A stretch of DNA of 20,190 bases from Candidatus Falkowbacteria bacterium LH_S3 (lineage in GTDB: Bacteria; Patescibacteriota; Patescibacteriia; Patescibacteriales; JAGXOH01): contig JAGXOH010000007.1 in assembly GCA_023659985.1 (NCBI GenBank), positions 1 to 20,190 on the forward strand, written 5' to 3'. Position numbers and translations under genes: made by a program. The notes under the pieces are model-generated. The model was not told the DNA's origin. It searched no databases and saw only the letters and a list, made by a program, of their open reading frames with translations. Of the stretch, positions 1 through 9,584 are shown piece after piece. How positions within the stretch are numbered: the first letter of the stretch is position 1; each line of letters begins with the position of its first letter.

Positions 1-1
1 T

Positions 2-99
2 TTTGAGTTTCAACTATATTTTAATTCAGTTTTGCGTTTTGAACTTTGAGTTTTGCGTTTTAACTATATTTCATTTAAATTTTGGATTTTGGATTTTAT
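2..99. repeat. Degenerate heptanucleotide array, left copy
   Basis: The first hundred bases can be cut into fourteen consecutive 7-base units in one unbroken phase, with units such as tttgagt, ttcaact, ttttgcg and attttgg. Positions 30-76 match 9691-9737 with a single mismatch (t61 against c9722). The array runs almost to the ATG at 113, so it forms the upstream region of the small membrane protein gene. It is not a CRISPR, because the units are far too short and there are no spacers. Function is unknown. Confidence 0.85.
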
Positions 100-112
100 T
101 ATATTAAATATT

Positions 113-304
113 ATGATTAAGCATTTTTTTCAAGAATTATTTTTGGTGTTATTGGCAGCAATTATCATTTTTAGCGTCCTGGAATTGATTTGGCCTCGTA
201 TGGTTTTGTCCTATATTAATATAAATTGGTTATTGCTCGGGTGGGTGGTTAGTGGTATAGTAATAGTAATTATCAATCGGCAACAACCACAAATTAAAAA
301 ATAA
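113..304 (+). CDS. Small two-helix membrane protein (63 aa)
   Basis: I do not recognise this family. The 63-residue product has two hydrophobic stretches, about residues 8-26 and 36-55, separated by a short polar turn containing Trp-Pro-Arg, and ends in a basic tail (Arg-Gln-Gln-Pro-Gln-Ile-Lys-Lys). This suggests a small inner-membrane hairpin protein. An in-frame TTG start at 53 would add 20 residues, but that extension is a translation of the upstream heptamer array (aromatic-rich Phe-Trp-Ile-Leu-Asp-Phe), so I prefer the ATG at 113. No Shine-Dalgarno sequence precedes either start. The next gene begins 48 bases downstream on the same strand. Whether the ORF is expressed is uncertain. Its codon use looks like its neighbours and it is free of repeat words. 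Confidence 0.5.
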   Translation: MIKHFFQELFLVLLAAIIIFSVLELIWPRMVLSYININWLLLGWVVSGIVIVIINRQQPQIKK

Positions 305-352
305 AATTAGGAGCTTGTTAGGAACTTGTAACCAGTAATTAAAATTGTTACT

Positions 353-2395
353 ATGTCTATTTCTAAACTATTAAATCCCAATTCTATCGCTGTCATTGGT
401 GCTTCCTCTAACAAAAATAAATTAGGGTGGCAGATTTTAAATAATTTGGTCTCAGGCGGGTATAAAGGAAAAGTTTATCCTGTCAATCTTAAAGAAAAGA
501 CCATAAAAGGGATAAAAGCATATAAAAACATTAAGGATATAACAAATAAAGTTGATTTGGCAGTAATAGTAATACCGGCTCAAGCTGCGTTAAATGTTTT
601 AGAAGAATGTGGTGATAAGGGGATAAAAGATGTGATTGTTATAAGCGCCGGGTTTTCAGAGGAAAAAGACAAGGGAGAGCAAAGAGAACAAACTTTGATT
701 AAGATAGCTAATAGATACAAGATGAATGTATTAGGCCCTAATTGTTTAGGTTTGATAAACAATATTTCTGGATTAAATGTTACTTTTGCTAATTATAAGA
801 GGCAAGAATTAACAAAAGATAATAATATTGCCTGCATATCTCAATCCGGTGCCTTAGGAAGTGCTATGTTAGATTGGTCTGTAACTAAAAATTTAGGGTT
901 GTCTTATTTTATAAGTTTAGGTAATAAAGCGGTATTGGATGAAAATGATTTTCTTGAATATTTGCAAAACGACAAAAAAACAAATGCGGTAGCTCTTTAT
1001 TTGGAAGAAATTGTTCGCGGTCATCTTTTTATGGAAAAAGTATCCAAGATGTCTTTATCAAAGCCTGTGATTGTTCTTAAATCTGGGGTAACGGATAGTG
1101 GTAAAAAAGCATCTATATCTCATACAGGCAGTTTAGCTGGTTCTAAGCAGGCAACAGAGACCGGTTTAGCCAGATCTGGCGCTATTGAAGCTGATTCTCT
1201 TAAAGATTTTTTTGATCTTATACGATTTTTTAATCAAAAAAATGTTTCTCGTGTTGGGGATATTTTTATTGTTTCCAATGCAGGAGGACCTTTGGTAGCA
1301 GCTGTAGATGAATTGGAAAAAAACGATTTGGAATTAGGAGAGTATACTCCTAAAACAAAAAGAGTTTTACAGGAAAAAATAAAGGGGATAACCTCTAATA
1401 TAGATAACCCCATTGATATAATCGGGGATGCGGACGCGGATAGGTATGAAACGGTTTTACAAGAAGTTTTAAAAGATAAAAATGTAGGAAGCATTTTGGT
1501 TATTTTAACTCCGCAAACAGCAACTCAGCCAATTGAAACAGCTAAAAAAATATTAAAATTAAAGCAAAATTATAAGAATAAATTAATATTAACGAGTTTT
1601 ATCGGAGGTGAGAAATTGCAAGATGCAAAAAACATTTTACACCATGGCAGTGTTTTGGATTTTGATTATCCCACAGAAGCTTTGTATTGCTTAGGCAAAT
1701 CAAAACAATATACTAATAAAATAAAAAAATTAAAAGTATACTCAGGGCAAAAAGATAAAACAAAAGCGGATAAATCCGGACAAATGGATTATATTGAATC
1801 ATTTTCTTTACTTGAGAGATTTAGCATACCTTCCATAGAAACTAAGATTATTAAGTCTATCAAAGATATAAAAAATATTTCTTTTCCGACTGTTTTTAAG
1901 GCAGTTGGTCCTGAGATTGTTCATAAAACAGATAAGAACTCTTTGGTTTTAGATATAGAAAACAAAAAGCAAGCTGAACGCGCTTTTGATTCTCTGTCTT
2001 CTTTTTTGGAAATAAGTGATAATTACTGCGTGGCTCAACCAATGATTAAGCAAGGAGTTGAGATGATAGTAGGATTTAAGCGAGATGTTTCTTTCGGACC
2101 CATATTACTTGTGGGAGCCGGAGGTATTTATACCGAAGTATTAAAAGATATTCAAACTGAAGTAGATGATATCAATTTATCACGAGCTATGGTTAGCATA
2201 AAACAATTGAAAATCTTTCCTCTTTTAACAGGCGCTAGAGGAGGAATTGGGTATGATGTTAAAGGATTAGCTAAAACTCTTGTTAATTTATCAAAATTAG
2301 CCAAACTTCATCCTGATATCAGCGAAGTGGATATAAACCCTTTATTTGTAACCAAGGAAGGGGTTGTGGCTGTTGATCCCAGGATAATTTATTAA
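353..2395 (+). CDS. ADP-forming acetate--CoA ligase, fused alpha-beta (acetyl-CoA synthetase family)
   Basis: Converts acetyl-CoA, ADP and phosphate to acetate, CoA and ATP in the cytoplasm, conserving energy by substrate-level phosphorylation. The 680-residue length fits a fusion of the usual alpha (about 460) and beta (about 230) subunits. In order: an N-terminal CoA-binding Rossmann domain (GASSN near residue 16), a succinyl-CoA-ligase-like domain, and a C-terminal ATP-grasp domain. His257 lies in the motif SHTGSLAG, the phosphohistidine site of this family. His524 lies in GPEIVHKTD, matching the second phosphate-relay histidine of the beta part. The acyl substrate cannot be fixed from sequence; acetate is the default reading. 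A 2-oxoacid:ferredoxin oxidoreductase encoded 6-12 kb away could supply the acyl-CoA. murJ starts 44 bases downstream. There is no Shine-Dalgarno sequence; a TAAAAT box lies 7 bases before the ATG. Confidence 0.9.
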   Translation: MSISKLLNPNSIAVIGASSNKNKLGWQILNNLVSGGYKGKVYPVNLKEKTIKGIKAYKNIKDITNKVDLAVIVIPAQAALNVLEECGDKGIKDVIVISAGFSEEKDKGEQREQTLIKIANRYKMNVLGPNCLGLINNISGLNVTFANYKRQELTKDNNIACISQSGALGSAMLDWSVTKNLGLSYFISLGNKAVLDENDFLEYLQNDKKTNAVALYLEEIVRGHLFMEKVSKMSLSKPVIVLKSGVTDSGKKASISHTGSLAGSKQATETGLARSGAIEADSLKDFFDLIRFFNQKNVSRVGDIFIVSNAGGPLVAAVDELEKNDLELGEYTPKTKRVLQEKIKGITSNIDNPIDIIGDADADRYETVLQEVLKDKNVGSILVILTPQTATQPIETAKKILKLKQNYKNKLILTSFIGGEKLQDAKNILHHGSVLDFDYPTEALYCLGKSKQYTNKIKKLKVYSGQKDKTKADKSGQMDYIESFSLLERFSIPSIETKIIKSIKDIKNISFPTVFKAVGPEIVHKTDKNSLVLDIENKKQAERAFDSLSSFLEISDNYCVAQPMIKQGVEMIVGFKRDVSFGPILLVGAGGIYTEVLKDIQTEVDDINLSRAMVSIKQLKIFPLLTGARGGIGYDVKGLAKTLVNLSKLAKLHPDISEVDINPLFVTKEGVVAVDPRIIY

Positions 2396-2439
2396 TTTTT
2401 TGTATTTTTAAATTTTAACAGCCTGTTTTTTATTTTTTA

Positions 2440-4074
<1,635 letters not shown>

Positions 4075-4075
4075 T

Positions 4076-4249
4076 AATTTGCTTTCAGCAAATTGTTGAA
4101 AGTTGAAAGTTGAAAGAATAAATTAAATTAAGCAAGCTTAGAAAATTTGCTTTCCCCCAAATTGTTCAAAGCTCATTAAATTAAGCAGAGCTTAATTGTT
4201 AAAGTTGAAAGTTGAAAGTTGAAAGAATAAATTAAATTAAGCAAACTTA
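4076..4249. repeat. Modular intergenic repeat element, copy 1
   Basis: This fills the murJ-lepA spacer. It starts with a hairpin at 4076-4094 (stem aatttgct/agcaaatt, three-base loop) that is identical to 13855-13873. Then comes a 46-base block (4095-4140: three gttgaaa heptamers plus an AT-rich tail ending in gcaagctta) that is repeated at 4204-4249 with one mismatch. Between the two blocks lies a second hairpin at 4179-4197 (stem aattaagc/gcttaatt, loop aga). The 3' block overlaps the presumed lepA -10 box. Related modules occur at 13802-13944 and 17609-17722. Confidence 0.85.
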
Positions 4250-4253
4250 TAAT
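4248..4253 (+). promoter_or_regulatory. Candidate -10 box for lepA
   Basis: A perfect TATAAT lies 12 bases before the lepA ATG, predicting a transcript leader of only about five bases. No good -35 box sits at 16-18 bases; the nearest TTGAAA (4219-4224, inside a heptamer repeat) is 23 bases away. The box falls at the end of repeat copy 1, so the repeat may supply the promoter. Confidence 0.35.
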
Positions 4254-4265
4254 AATTTTTACTTT

Positions 4266-6077
4266 ATGGATAATTTAATAAGAAATTTTAGTATAATCGC
4301 CCATATTGACCATGGCAAATCAACTTTGTCTGACCGGATATTGGAGTTGACCAAGACCATTGAGGATAGAAAGATGAAGGATCAGGTTTTGGACAGGATG
4401 GATCTGGAAAGAGAACGAGGGATAACTATTAAATTGCAACCGGTAACGGTCCACTACAAAGGGTATGCCTTTAATTTAATTGACACTCCAGGCCATGTGG
4501 ACTTTTCTTACGAGGTTTCTCGAAGTTTGGCTGCGGTAGAAGGAGTTATTTTATTAGTAGATGCCACTCAAGGAATACAGGCTCAAACTTTAGCCAATCT
4601 TTATTTAGCTATGGAACAGGATTTGGTAATTATTCCGGTTGTAAATAAAATAGATCTTCCGGCTGCTGATGTGGATGCTGTAAAACAGGAAATTATGAAT
4701 TTATTAGGGTGCTCAGGGAAAGACATAATAGCCACTTCTTCTAAAACAGGTGAGGGGGTGGGTAAAGTTTTAGATGCTATTATTGATGAAGTTCCTGCTC
4801 CAGTAGCTCTAAAAAGAAGAAATAATCATTTACGTGCGTTAATTTTTGATTCAAATTATGATATATACCGAGGAGTGATGGCTTATATAAGAGTGGTTGA
4901 TGGCGAAATTAGGACAGGTCAACGTTTAAAGTTGTTGGCTACTGATGCTAAAAGTGAAGCTTTAGACGTAGGGGTTGCTGCCCCGGATTATAAATCCATG
5001 GGAAAATTAAAAGCCGGTGAAGTAGGATATGTGGTTACTAATTTGAAAGAAGTAAGCGAATGCAAAATAGGCGATACTTTAACCTTAGAGAAAAGCGTGG
5101 ATAAGATAAATCAGCTTAAGGGGTATGAAGAGGTGAAGCCAATGGTTTATGCCGGTATTTTCCCAAAAAGTGGAGAGGATTTGCAATCATTAAGAGATGC
5201 TATGGATAAGTTAAATCTTAATGATGCTTCTTTGGTTTTTGAACCGGAACATTCAGATAGTTTAGGATTTGGTTTTAGGTGCGGGTTTTTAGGGGTGTTG
5301 CATTTGGAAATATTTAGAGAGCGTTTAAAAAGGGAATATGGCCTTGATGTGTTAGCAACTATTCCAAGTGTTGCTTATAAAGTCCATCCAAAAAACAAAG
5401 ATGCTTTTTTTGTTCGCACTCCGCAACAATTTCCCTCTCAGGCTGATACAACAAAAATAGAAGAGCCTTGGGTTAATTTAGAGGTTATAGTTCCTCAAAC
5501 TTATATAGGCGGAATAATGGAGTTTGTTCAAAAAAGAAGAGGTGTGTATAAAAATACTGAATATATTTTTACTGCTACTAAGGACAGGGGCGAGCCCAGG
5601 GTTATTTTGCATTATAAGATGCCTATGGCAGGGGTATTGACAGATTTTTATGAAAAAATAAAAAGCATTAGCTCAGGTTATGCTTCTGTTAATTATGAAT
5701 TATCCGATTACAACCAGGCAGATGTGGTAAAAATGGATATATTGGTAGCTGAACAAAGAGTGGAATCTTTATCTAGCATTGTTTATTCTAATGAAGCGTT
5801 TCAAGAAGGAAAAAAAATTGTTAAAATATTAAAAGAGACTTTATCAAAGCAAATGTTTGAAGTTAAACTCCAAGCTGCTATTGGAGGAAAAATTATAGCT
5901 GCTGAAAAGTTGTCTGCTATGAGAAAAGATGTTACAGCCAAGCTTTATGGCGGAGATGTAACCAGGAAAAGAAAACTGTTGGAAAAACAAAAACAAGGAA
6001 AGAAAAAAATGATGAAAGAGGGTAATGCTAATGTGGATATACCCCCTGAAGCATTTGTAAGGATTTTGAGAAGGTAA
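4266..6077 (+). CDS. lepA: Elongation factor 4 (LepA), back-translocating GTPase
   Basis: A ribosome-bound translational GTPase of the EF-G family that acts on stalled or mis-translocated ribosomes. The 603-residue length is standard. The G1 motif AHIDHGKST spans residues 12-20, ERERGITIK covers the switch I region near 48-56, G3 DTPGH is at 73-77, and G4 NKID is at 127-130. EF-G-like domains II, III and V follow. The C-terminus (DIPPEAFVRILRR) is the LepA-specific basic tail. Repeat copy 1 and a TATAAT box lie upstream, with no Shine-Dalgarno sequence. It is probably transcribed separately from murJ. A hairpin sits at 6125-6158 after the stop. Confidence 0.97.
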   Translation: MDNLIRNFSIIAHIDHGKSTLSDRILELTKTIEDRKMKDQVLDRMDLERERGITIKLQPVTVHYKGYAFNLIDTPGHVDFSYEVSRSLAAVEGVILLVDATQGIQAQTLANLYLAMEQDLVIIPVVNKIDLPAADVDAVKQEIMNLLGCSGKDIIATSSKTGEGVGKVLDAIIDEVPAPVALKRRNNHLRALIFDSNYDIYRGVMAYIRVVDGEIRTGQRLKLLATDAKSEALDVGVAAPDYKSMGKLKAGEVGYVVTNLKEVSECKIGDTLTLEKSVDKINQLKGYEEVKPMVYAGIFPKSGEDLQSLRDAMDKLNLNDASLVFEPEHSDSLGFGFRCGFLGVLHLEIFRERLKREYGLDVLATIPSVAYKVHPKNKDAFFVRTPQQFPSQADTTKIEEPWVNLEVIVPQTYIGGIMEFVQKRRGVYKNTEYIFTATKDRGEPRVILHYKMPMAGVLTDFYEKIKSISSGYASVNYELSDYNQADVVKMDILVAEQRVESLSSIVYSNEAFQEGKKIVKILKETLSKQMFEVKLQAAIGGKIIAAEKLSAMRKDVTAKLYGGDVTRKRKLLEKQKQGKKKMMKEGNANVDIPPEAFVRILRR

Positions 6078-6124
6078 AAGGATTAAAGGTAATAATTAAT
6101 AAAATCAGGAGATAATATTTTAAA

Positions 6125-6158
6125 TTTTTAGAAAGTGTTAAAACTCTTTTTCTAAAAA
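6125..6158 (+). terminator. Possible AT-only hairpin after lepA
   Basis: A ten-base stem (tttttagaaa at 6125-6134 with its complement at 6149-6158) encloses a 14-base loop and is followed by atattttt. It could end lepA transcription, but the stem has only one G-C pair and the T-run is interrupted. It lies 47 bases past the lepA stop and just before the 33-residue ORF. Confidence 0.3.
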
Positions 6159-6176
6159 TATTTTTAAAACTAAGTT

Positions 6177-6278
6177 ATGAAAAAGAAAACCAGACAAAGA
6201 ATATTATGGAGCATTATAGGTGGAATAGTTATTTTTTCTATGGTGGCTTGGACAGCTGGCTTAGCGTTTATGATGTAG
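6177..6278 (+). CDS. 33-residue single-helix membrane peptide
   Basis: This short ORF has an ATG at 6177 and a TAG at 6276. It has a strongly basic N-terminus (MKKKTRQR), then an uninterrupted hydrophobic segment from about residue 9 to the end (ILWSIIGGIVIFSMVAW, then TAGLAFMM). The pattern of positive charges followed by one helix with small residues is that of a genuine inner-membrane microprotein with a cytoplasmic N-terminus, rather than random AT-rich sequence. It sits between lepA and recJ on the same strand, 91 bases before recJ. No Shine-Dalgarno sequence is present. Family and function are not recognised. The call rests on composition and position only. Confidence 0.5.
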   Translation: MKKKTRQRILWSIIGGIVIFSMVAWTAGLAFMM

Positions 6279-6369
6279 GTATAATCCGTTGCTTTGTTTA
6301 ATAATCGTTACTCTTAATTTTAGAAAGTTTAACATTGGAATAATGTAGCAATGGAATAATGGAATTTTC

Positions 6370-8100
6370 ATGCAAAAGAATTGGAATATTTTGGCTCCTC
6401 CTCACAAAGAGCTATTTAATAAATACCCTAATCTTCATTGGGTTGTTTTGCAATTGCTTTATAATCGGGGAGTAATTCAACAGGACCAACAGCAACAGAT
6501 AAAAGATTTCCTAAATCCAGATTTTAAGAATCGATATGATCCTTTTTTGTTAAAGGATATGGAAGATGCTGTTGATTTAATTGTTGACCATATAAAAACA
6601 CAAAAAAAGATTTTAATTTACGGTGACTATGATGCAGACGGTATAACGTCTGTTGCTTTGTTATCTAATATTTTAAAGAAATTACACGCTCAGGCAGATG
6701 TTTATATTCCGGATCGGGTGAGTGAAGGGTATGGCTTAAACAATGAGGCAATAGATGGATTTGTTGCTAAGGGGGTGGATCTTATAATTACGGTTGATAC
6801 TGGTATTAAAAATAAAGAAGAAGTGGAGTATGCCCAATCTTTGGGAATAAAGGTTTTGGTTACTGATCATCATATACCGGCAGAAGAAGAATTGCCTAAT
6901 TGTTTGATTATTAATCCTCATATAGGTTATGAGAATTACCCTTATAAATATTTGGCAGGCGTAGGAGTGGTTTTTAAATTGATAAGCGCTTTGATAAGTA
7001 AAACCAAACTTTCAGCTGATGATAAAAAAACATTATTAAAGAGTGGGTTGGATTTGGTGGCAATTGGCACTGTAGCTGATTGCGTTCCTCTTAGGGATGA
7101 AAATAGAATTTTAGTTAAAGAAGGCCTGAAAATATTGAATAATACTAAGCGTTTGGGGTTACAGGCTTTGATTGAGGCATCAGGATTAAACAATAAAAAT
7201 AAAAAATTAGAATCTGGCAGTATTGGTTTTCAATTAGCTCCTAGATTAAATGCTTCTGGAAGATTGGGAGGTACTGAAGATGTTGTTGATTTGTTACTTA
7301 CCAGAGACGAAAAAGAAGCAACCAAAATAGCTCAAAATTTAAATCAAAAAAATACACAAAGGCAAAAAATAACCCAAGATATTGTTTACTCCATTGAAGC
7401 AAGTCTTGAATTTGAAGAATGGGATAGTGAAAAGATAATAATAGCGGTAAATCACTACCCCGGAGAGTGGAGTGAAGGAGTTGTCGGGTTGGTGGCAGGC
7501 AAAATCTGTGAAAAATATTATAAGCCAACCTTAGTTATAACAAAAGCAGGAGATAAATATAAAGGATCTGGAAGAAGTATTCAAGAATTTAATATTATTG
7601 AAGCTATTAGTGGGTGTAGTGATGTTTTAGAGAAATACGGGGGGCATGCAGCTGCTTGCGGATTTAGTTTATCTGACTATAATTGGGAAAGTTTTAATAA
7701 GAAAATAAAAAAAATAGCAAAAAAAGAGTTAAAAGGAGTGGACTTAAAGCCTAAATTGAATATAGACGTTGAAGTGAATATCAATGACATTGATTATAAT
7801 TTTGTCCAAGAACTAAGTAAAATGGCTCCTTTTGGAGAGGAAAATCCCACTCCTGTTTTTGTAAGTAAAAATATTCTTATTAAGGATATCGTTATTATGG
7901 GAACTGATGGTAGGCATATCAAGTTTCGTTTTAATGGTTATTGGGCTTTAGCTTTTGGTAAAGCTGAAGCTTTGAACAATTTTAAAATAGGAGATAAGGT
8001 GGATATTGTTTATTCTGTAGAGTTTAATAATTTTAACAATAATACTGAGGTGCAGATGAAACTTTGGGATATAAGAGAAGCTATTTCAAAAATTCAATAA
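6370..8100 (+). CDS. recJ: Single-stranded-DNA-specific exonuclease RecJ
   Basis: A 5'-3' single-strand DNA exonuclease acting in recombination and mismatch or base-excision repair. The 576 residues match the usual length (about 570). The DHH-family metal-binding motifs are present: YGDYDADG with Asp86, Asp88 and Asp90; TVDTG with Asp143; and VTDHH with Asp166, His167 and His168. The DHHA1 domain shows GSGRS at about 399-403 and the GGHAAACGFS motif at 424-433. A C-terminal OB-fold follows. The ATG is preceded by ggaa about nine bases upstream, the closest thing to a ribosome-binding site in the window, but weak. rnhA starts 48 bases downstream on the same strand, giving a nucleic-acid-repair pair. 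A TATAAT at 6280-6285 could provide a promoter. Confidence 0.96.
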   Translation: MQKNWNILAPPHKELFNKYPNLHWVVLQLLYNRGVIQQDQQQQIKDFLNPDFKNRYDPFLLKDMEDAVDLIVDHIKTQKKILIYGDYDADGITSVALLSNILKKLHAQADVYIPDRVSEGYGLNNEAIDGFVAKGVDLIITVDTGIKNKEEVEYAQSLGIKVLVTDHHIPAEEELPNCLIINPHIGYENYPYKYLAGVGVVFKLISALISKTKLSADDKKTLLKSGLDLVAIGTVADCVPLRDENRILVKEGLKILNNTKRLGLQALIEASGLNNKNKKLESGSIGFQLAPRLNASGRLGGTEDVVDLLLTRDEKEATKIAQNLNQKNTQRQKITQDIVYSIEASLEFEEWDSEKIIIAVNHYPGEWSEGVVGLVAGKICEKYYKPTLVITKAGDKYKGSGRSIQEFNIIEAISGCSDVLEKYGGHAAACGFSLSDYNWESFNKKIKKIAKKELKGVDLKPKLNIDVEVNINDIDYNFVQELSKMAPFGEENPTPVFVSKNILIKDIVIMGTDGRHIKFRFNGYWALAFGKAEALNNFKIGDKVDIVYSVEFNNFNNNTEVQMKLWDIREAISKIQ

Positions 8101-8148
8101 CCTAATGACAAATAGATCCTAAGAGTGATTAAATGTTAAATTTGAATT

Positions 8149-8565
8149 ATGCCAAAAGAAACAGTTAAAAAATTAATTATCTATACTGATGGCGGAGCCA
8201 GGGGTAATCCTGGTCCAGCAGGTATTGGGGCTATTGCCTATGATGAGAAAGGCAATATTGTTTTTGAGGTTTCTGAATATATTGGAGAAACCACTAATAA
8301 TCAGGCAGAGTATAAGGCTGTACTTGCCGCGTTAGGAGAAGCTGAAAAGAAGAAGGCAGAGGAGCTTTATTTTTATTTGGATAGTGAATTGATAGTTAAA
8401 CAGTTAAATGGAAAATACAAAATAAAAAACAAGGGACTCCAACCTTTGTTCGTAAAAGTTTATAATGCTTGTCTAAATTTTAAAAGAGTGGAATGGAGGT
8501 ATGTAAGGCGGGAGAACAATAAAGAGGCTGATAGGTTGGTGAATAAAGCTATAGATGAAAATTGA
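8149..8565 (+). CDS. rnhA: Ribonuclease HI family protein
   Basis: Cleaves the RNA strand of RNA-DNA hybrids, for example R-loops and primers. The 138-residue protein has the full D-E-D-D catalytic set: Asp14 in YTDGGARGNPGPAG, Glu54 in TTNNQAEY, Asp78 in LDSEL and Asp128 in KEADRLVNKA. The form lacks the basic handle insertion of the E. coli enzyme and resembles the shorter archaeal and Bacillus-type RNase HI. It follows recJ by 48 bases and is probably co-transcribed with it. The gene converges on porB; its last codons (gaaaattga) already belong to an intergenic repeat word that continues into the spacer. The TGA stop shows that TGA is not reassigned here. Confidence 0.95.
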   Translation: MPKETVKKLIIYTDGGARGNPGPAGIGAIAYDEKGNIVFEVSEYIGETTNNQAEYKAVLAALGEAEKKKAEELYFYLDSELIVKQLNGKYKIKNKGLQPLFVKVYNACLNFKRVEWRYVRRENNKEADRLVNKAIDEN

Positions 8566-8652
8566 AATTAGAAAAGGGAAATTCATAACACTAAGAGACA
8601 ATGAAATTATAACAGGGGTTTTTCAATTTTTTATTTTCCAATTTCTAATTTC
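8564..8652. repeat. Imperfect inverted repeat at the rnhA/porB convergence
   Basis: The word gaaattagaaaagggaaa around 8565-8582 recurs inverted at about 8634-8651 with a few mismatches. The left arm overlaps the rnhA stop and the right arm overlaps the porB stop and its last codons. It could form a long imperfect stem in transcripts from either side and serve as a bidirectional end. No strong G-C stem with a T-run is present, so the terminator role is only possible. Confidence 0.45.
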
Positions 8653-9584
8653 TTTATATTCTCATCAGCAATACTTTGAATATATTTGATCTGTTTCCTA
8701 CCTCTTTTATTTTTGAACAAATGTTTGAATCTACCTTGTATTTTTAAATATTCATCTACTTTTAGAGGATTATCTTCTACTTTCATAACATTTGTCAGTT
8801 TAGCGTTCTCATATTCTAACACTGGGTAAAGACCGGTTTTGGCGGCTAATTTTGCTACTTTAATAGATTGGTTGGATTTGATTTTCCAGCCTGGTATACA
8901 GGGGGATAGTATTTGAATGTAACTAGGACCTTTGGTTTGTTTGGCTTTTTTTATTTTATTTGCAATATCTTGTGGATGACCTGCTGTGGTTTGAGCTACA
9001 TAATTTAGCCCATGTGCTAAGGCAAGGGCAAGCATATCTTTTTTTCTTTGATGGGATCCTATGGCGTCTATAGAGGAACCGGATCCAGCAGGTGAGGTGG
9101 TGGTGTTGGCTCCCCAAGGGGTAGCTCCACTAGCTTGGATACCTGTATTGGAATAAGCTTCATTGTTATAGCAAATATAAATAATATTTTCCTTTCTCTC
9201 CCACATTCCGCTGATAAGACCGAAGCCGATATCAAAAGTGGCTCCGTCTCCTCCTTGTGCCACTACTTTTATGTTTTCCAATTTTTGTTTTTCTTTTTTC
9301 GTTTTTGCGTGTTTAATCTTGTAATCAAGAGTTGCTCTAATTCCAGAACTAATAGCAGAAGCGTTTTCAAATAAAGAATGTATCCAAGGCATTCTCCATG
9401 AGCTTTGAGGATAAGGAGTGGTAGTTACTTCTAAACAGCCAGTAGCATTGGCTATAATAACATCTTCTCCTAAAGCATTAGCCACAGCTTTGGCAGCTAT
9501 CATCTGGCCGCAACCTGCACAAGCTTTGTGCCCTGGAGCTATCATATTTTTATTGGTTGATTGTTTTTTTTGTTTGGATTTCAT
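8631..9584 (-). CDS. porB: 2-oxoacid:ferredoxin oxidoreductase, beta subunit
   Basis: Carries the thiamine diphosphate site of a pyruvate (2-oxoacid):ferredoxin oxidoreductase, which makes acyl-CoA, CO2 and reduced ferredoxin. In 317 residues the four cysteines expected for the proximal [4Fe-4S] cluster are visible: Cys22 and Cys25 (ACAGCG), Cys50 (ATGC) and Cys229 (LSPC). The thiamine diphosphate and magnesium motif is GDGATFDIG at 112-120 with NNEAYSNTG at 140-148. Substrate preference is not certain; pyruvate is the likeliest. The beta gene is separated from alpha by a pilin-domain gene and a 230-base heptamer array. Its start codon lies within the repeat word ggatttcattt at the array edge, and its last codons (Leu-Glu-Ile-Gly-Lys) are also a repeat word. 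Confidence 0.93.
   Translation of the reverse strand: MKSKQKKQSTNKNMIAPGHKACAGCGQMIAAKAVANALGEDVIIANATGCLEVTTTPYPQSSWRMPWIHSLFENASAISSGIRATLDYKIKHAKTKKEKQKLENIKVVAQGGDGATFDIGFGLISGMWERKENIIYICYNNEAYSNTGIQASGATPWGANTTTSPAGSGSSIDAIGSHQRKKDMLALALAHGLNYVAQTTAGHPQDIANKIKKAKQTKGPSYIQILSPCIPGWKIKSNQSIKVAKLAAKTGLYPVLEYENAKLTNVMKVEDNPLKVDEYLKIQGRFKHLFKNKRGRKQIKYIQSIADENIKKLEIGK

Noticed and set aside
53..112. TTG-started 20-residue N-terminal extension of the small membrane protein
   Set aside because: The extension is the translation of the heptamer array and its last part, rich in Phe, Trp and Ile, looks like other array translations. The ATG at 113 is outside the array.
2400..2435. Terminator between the acetate-CoA ligase and murJ
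   Set aside because: The only hairpin has a four-pair stem (aaca/tgtt) before T-rich sequence, too weak to support a terminator call.
4076..4094. Hairpin right after the murJ stop as an intrinsic terminator
   Set aside because: No T-run follows it, and the same hairpin occurs in two other spacers as a repeat module, one of them upstream of a gene.
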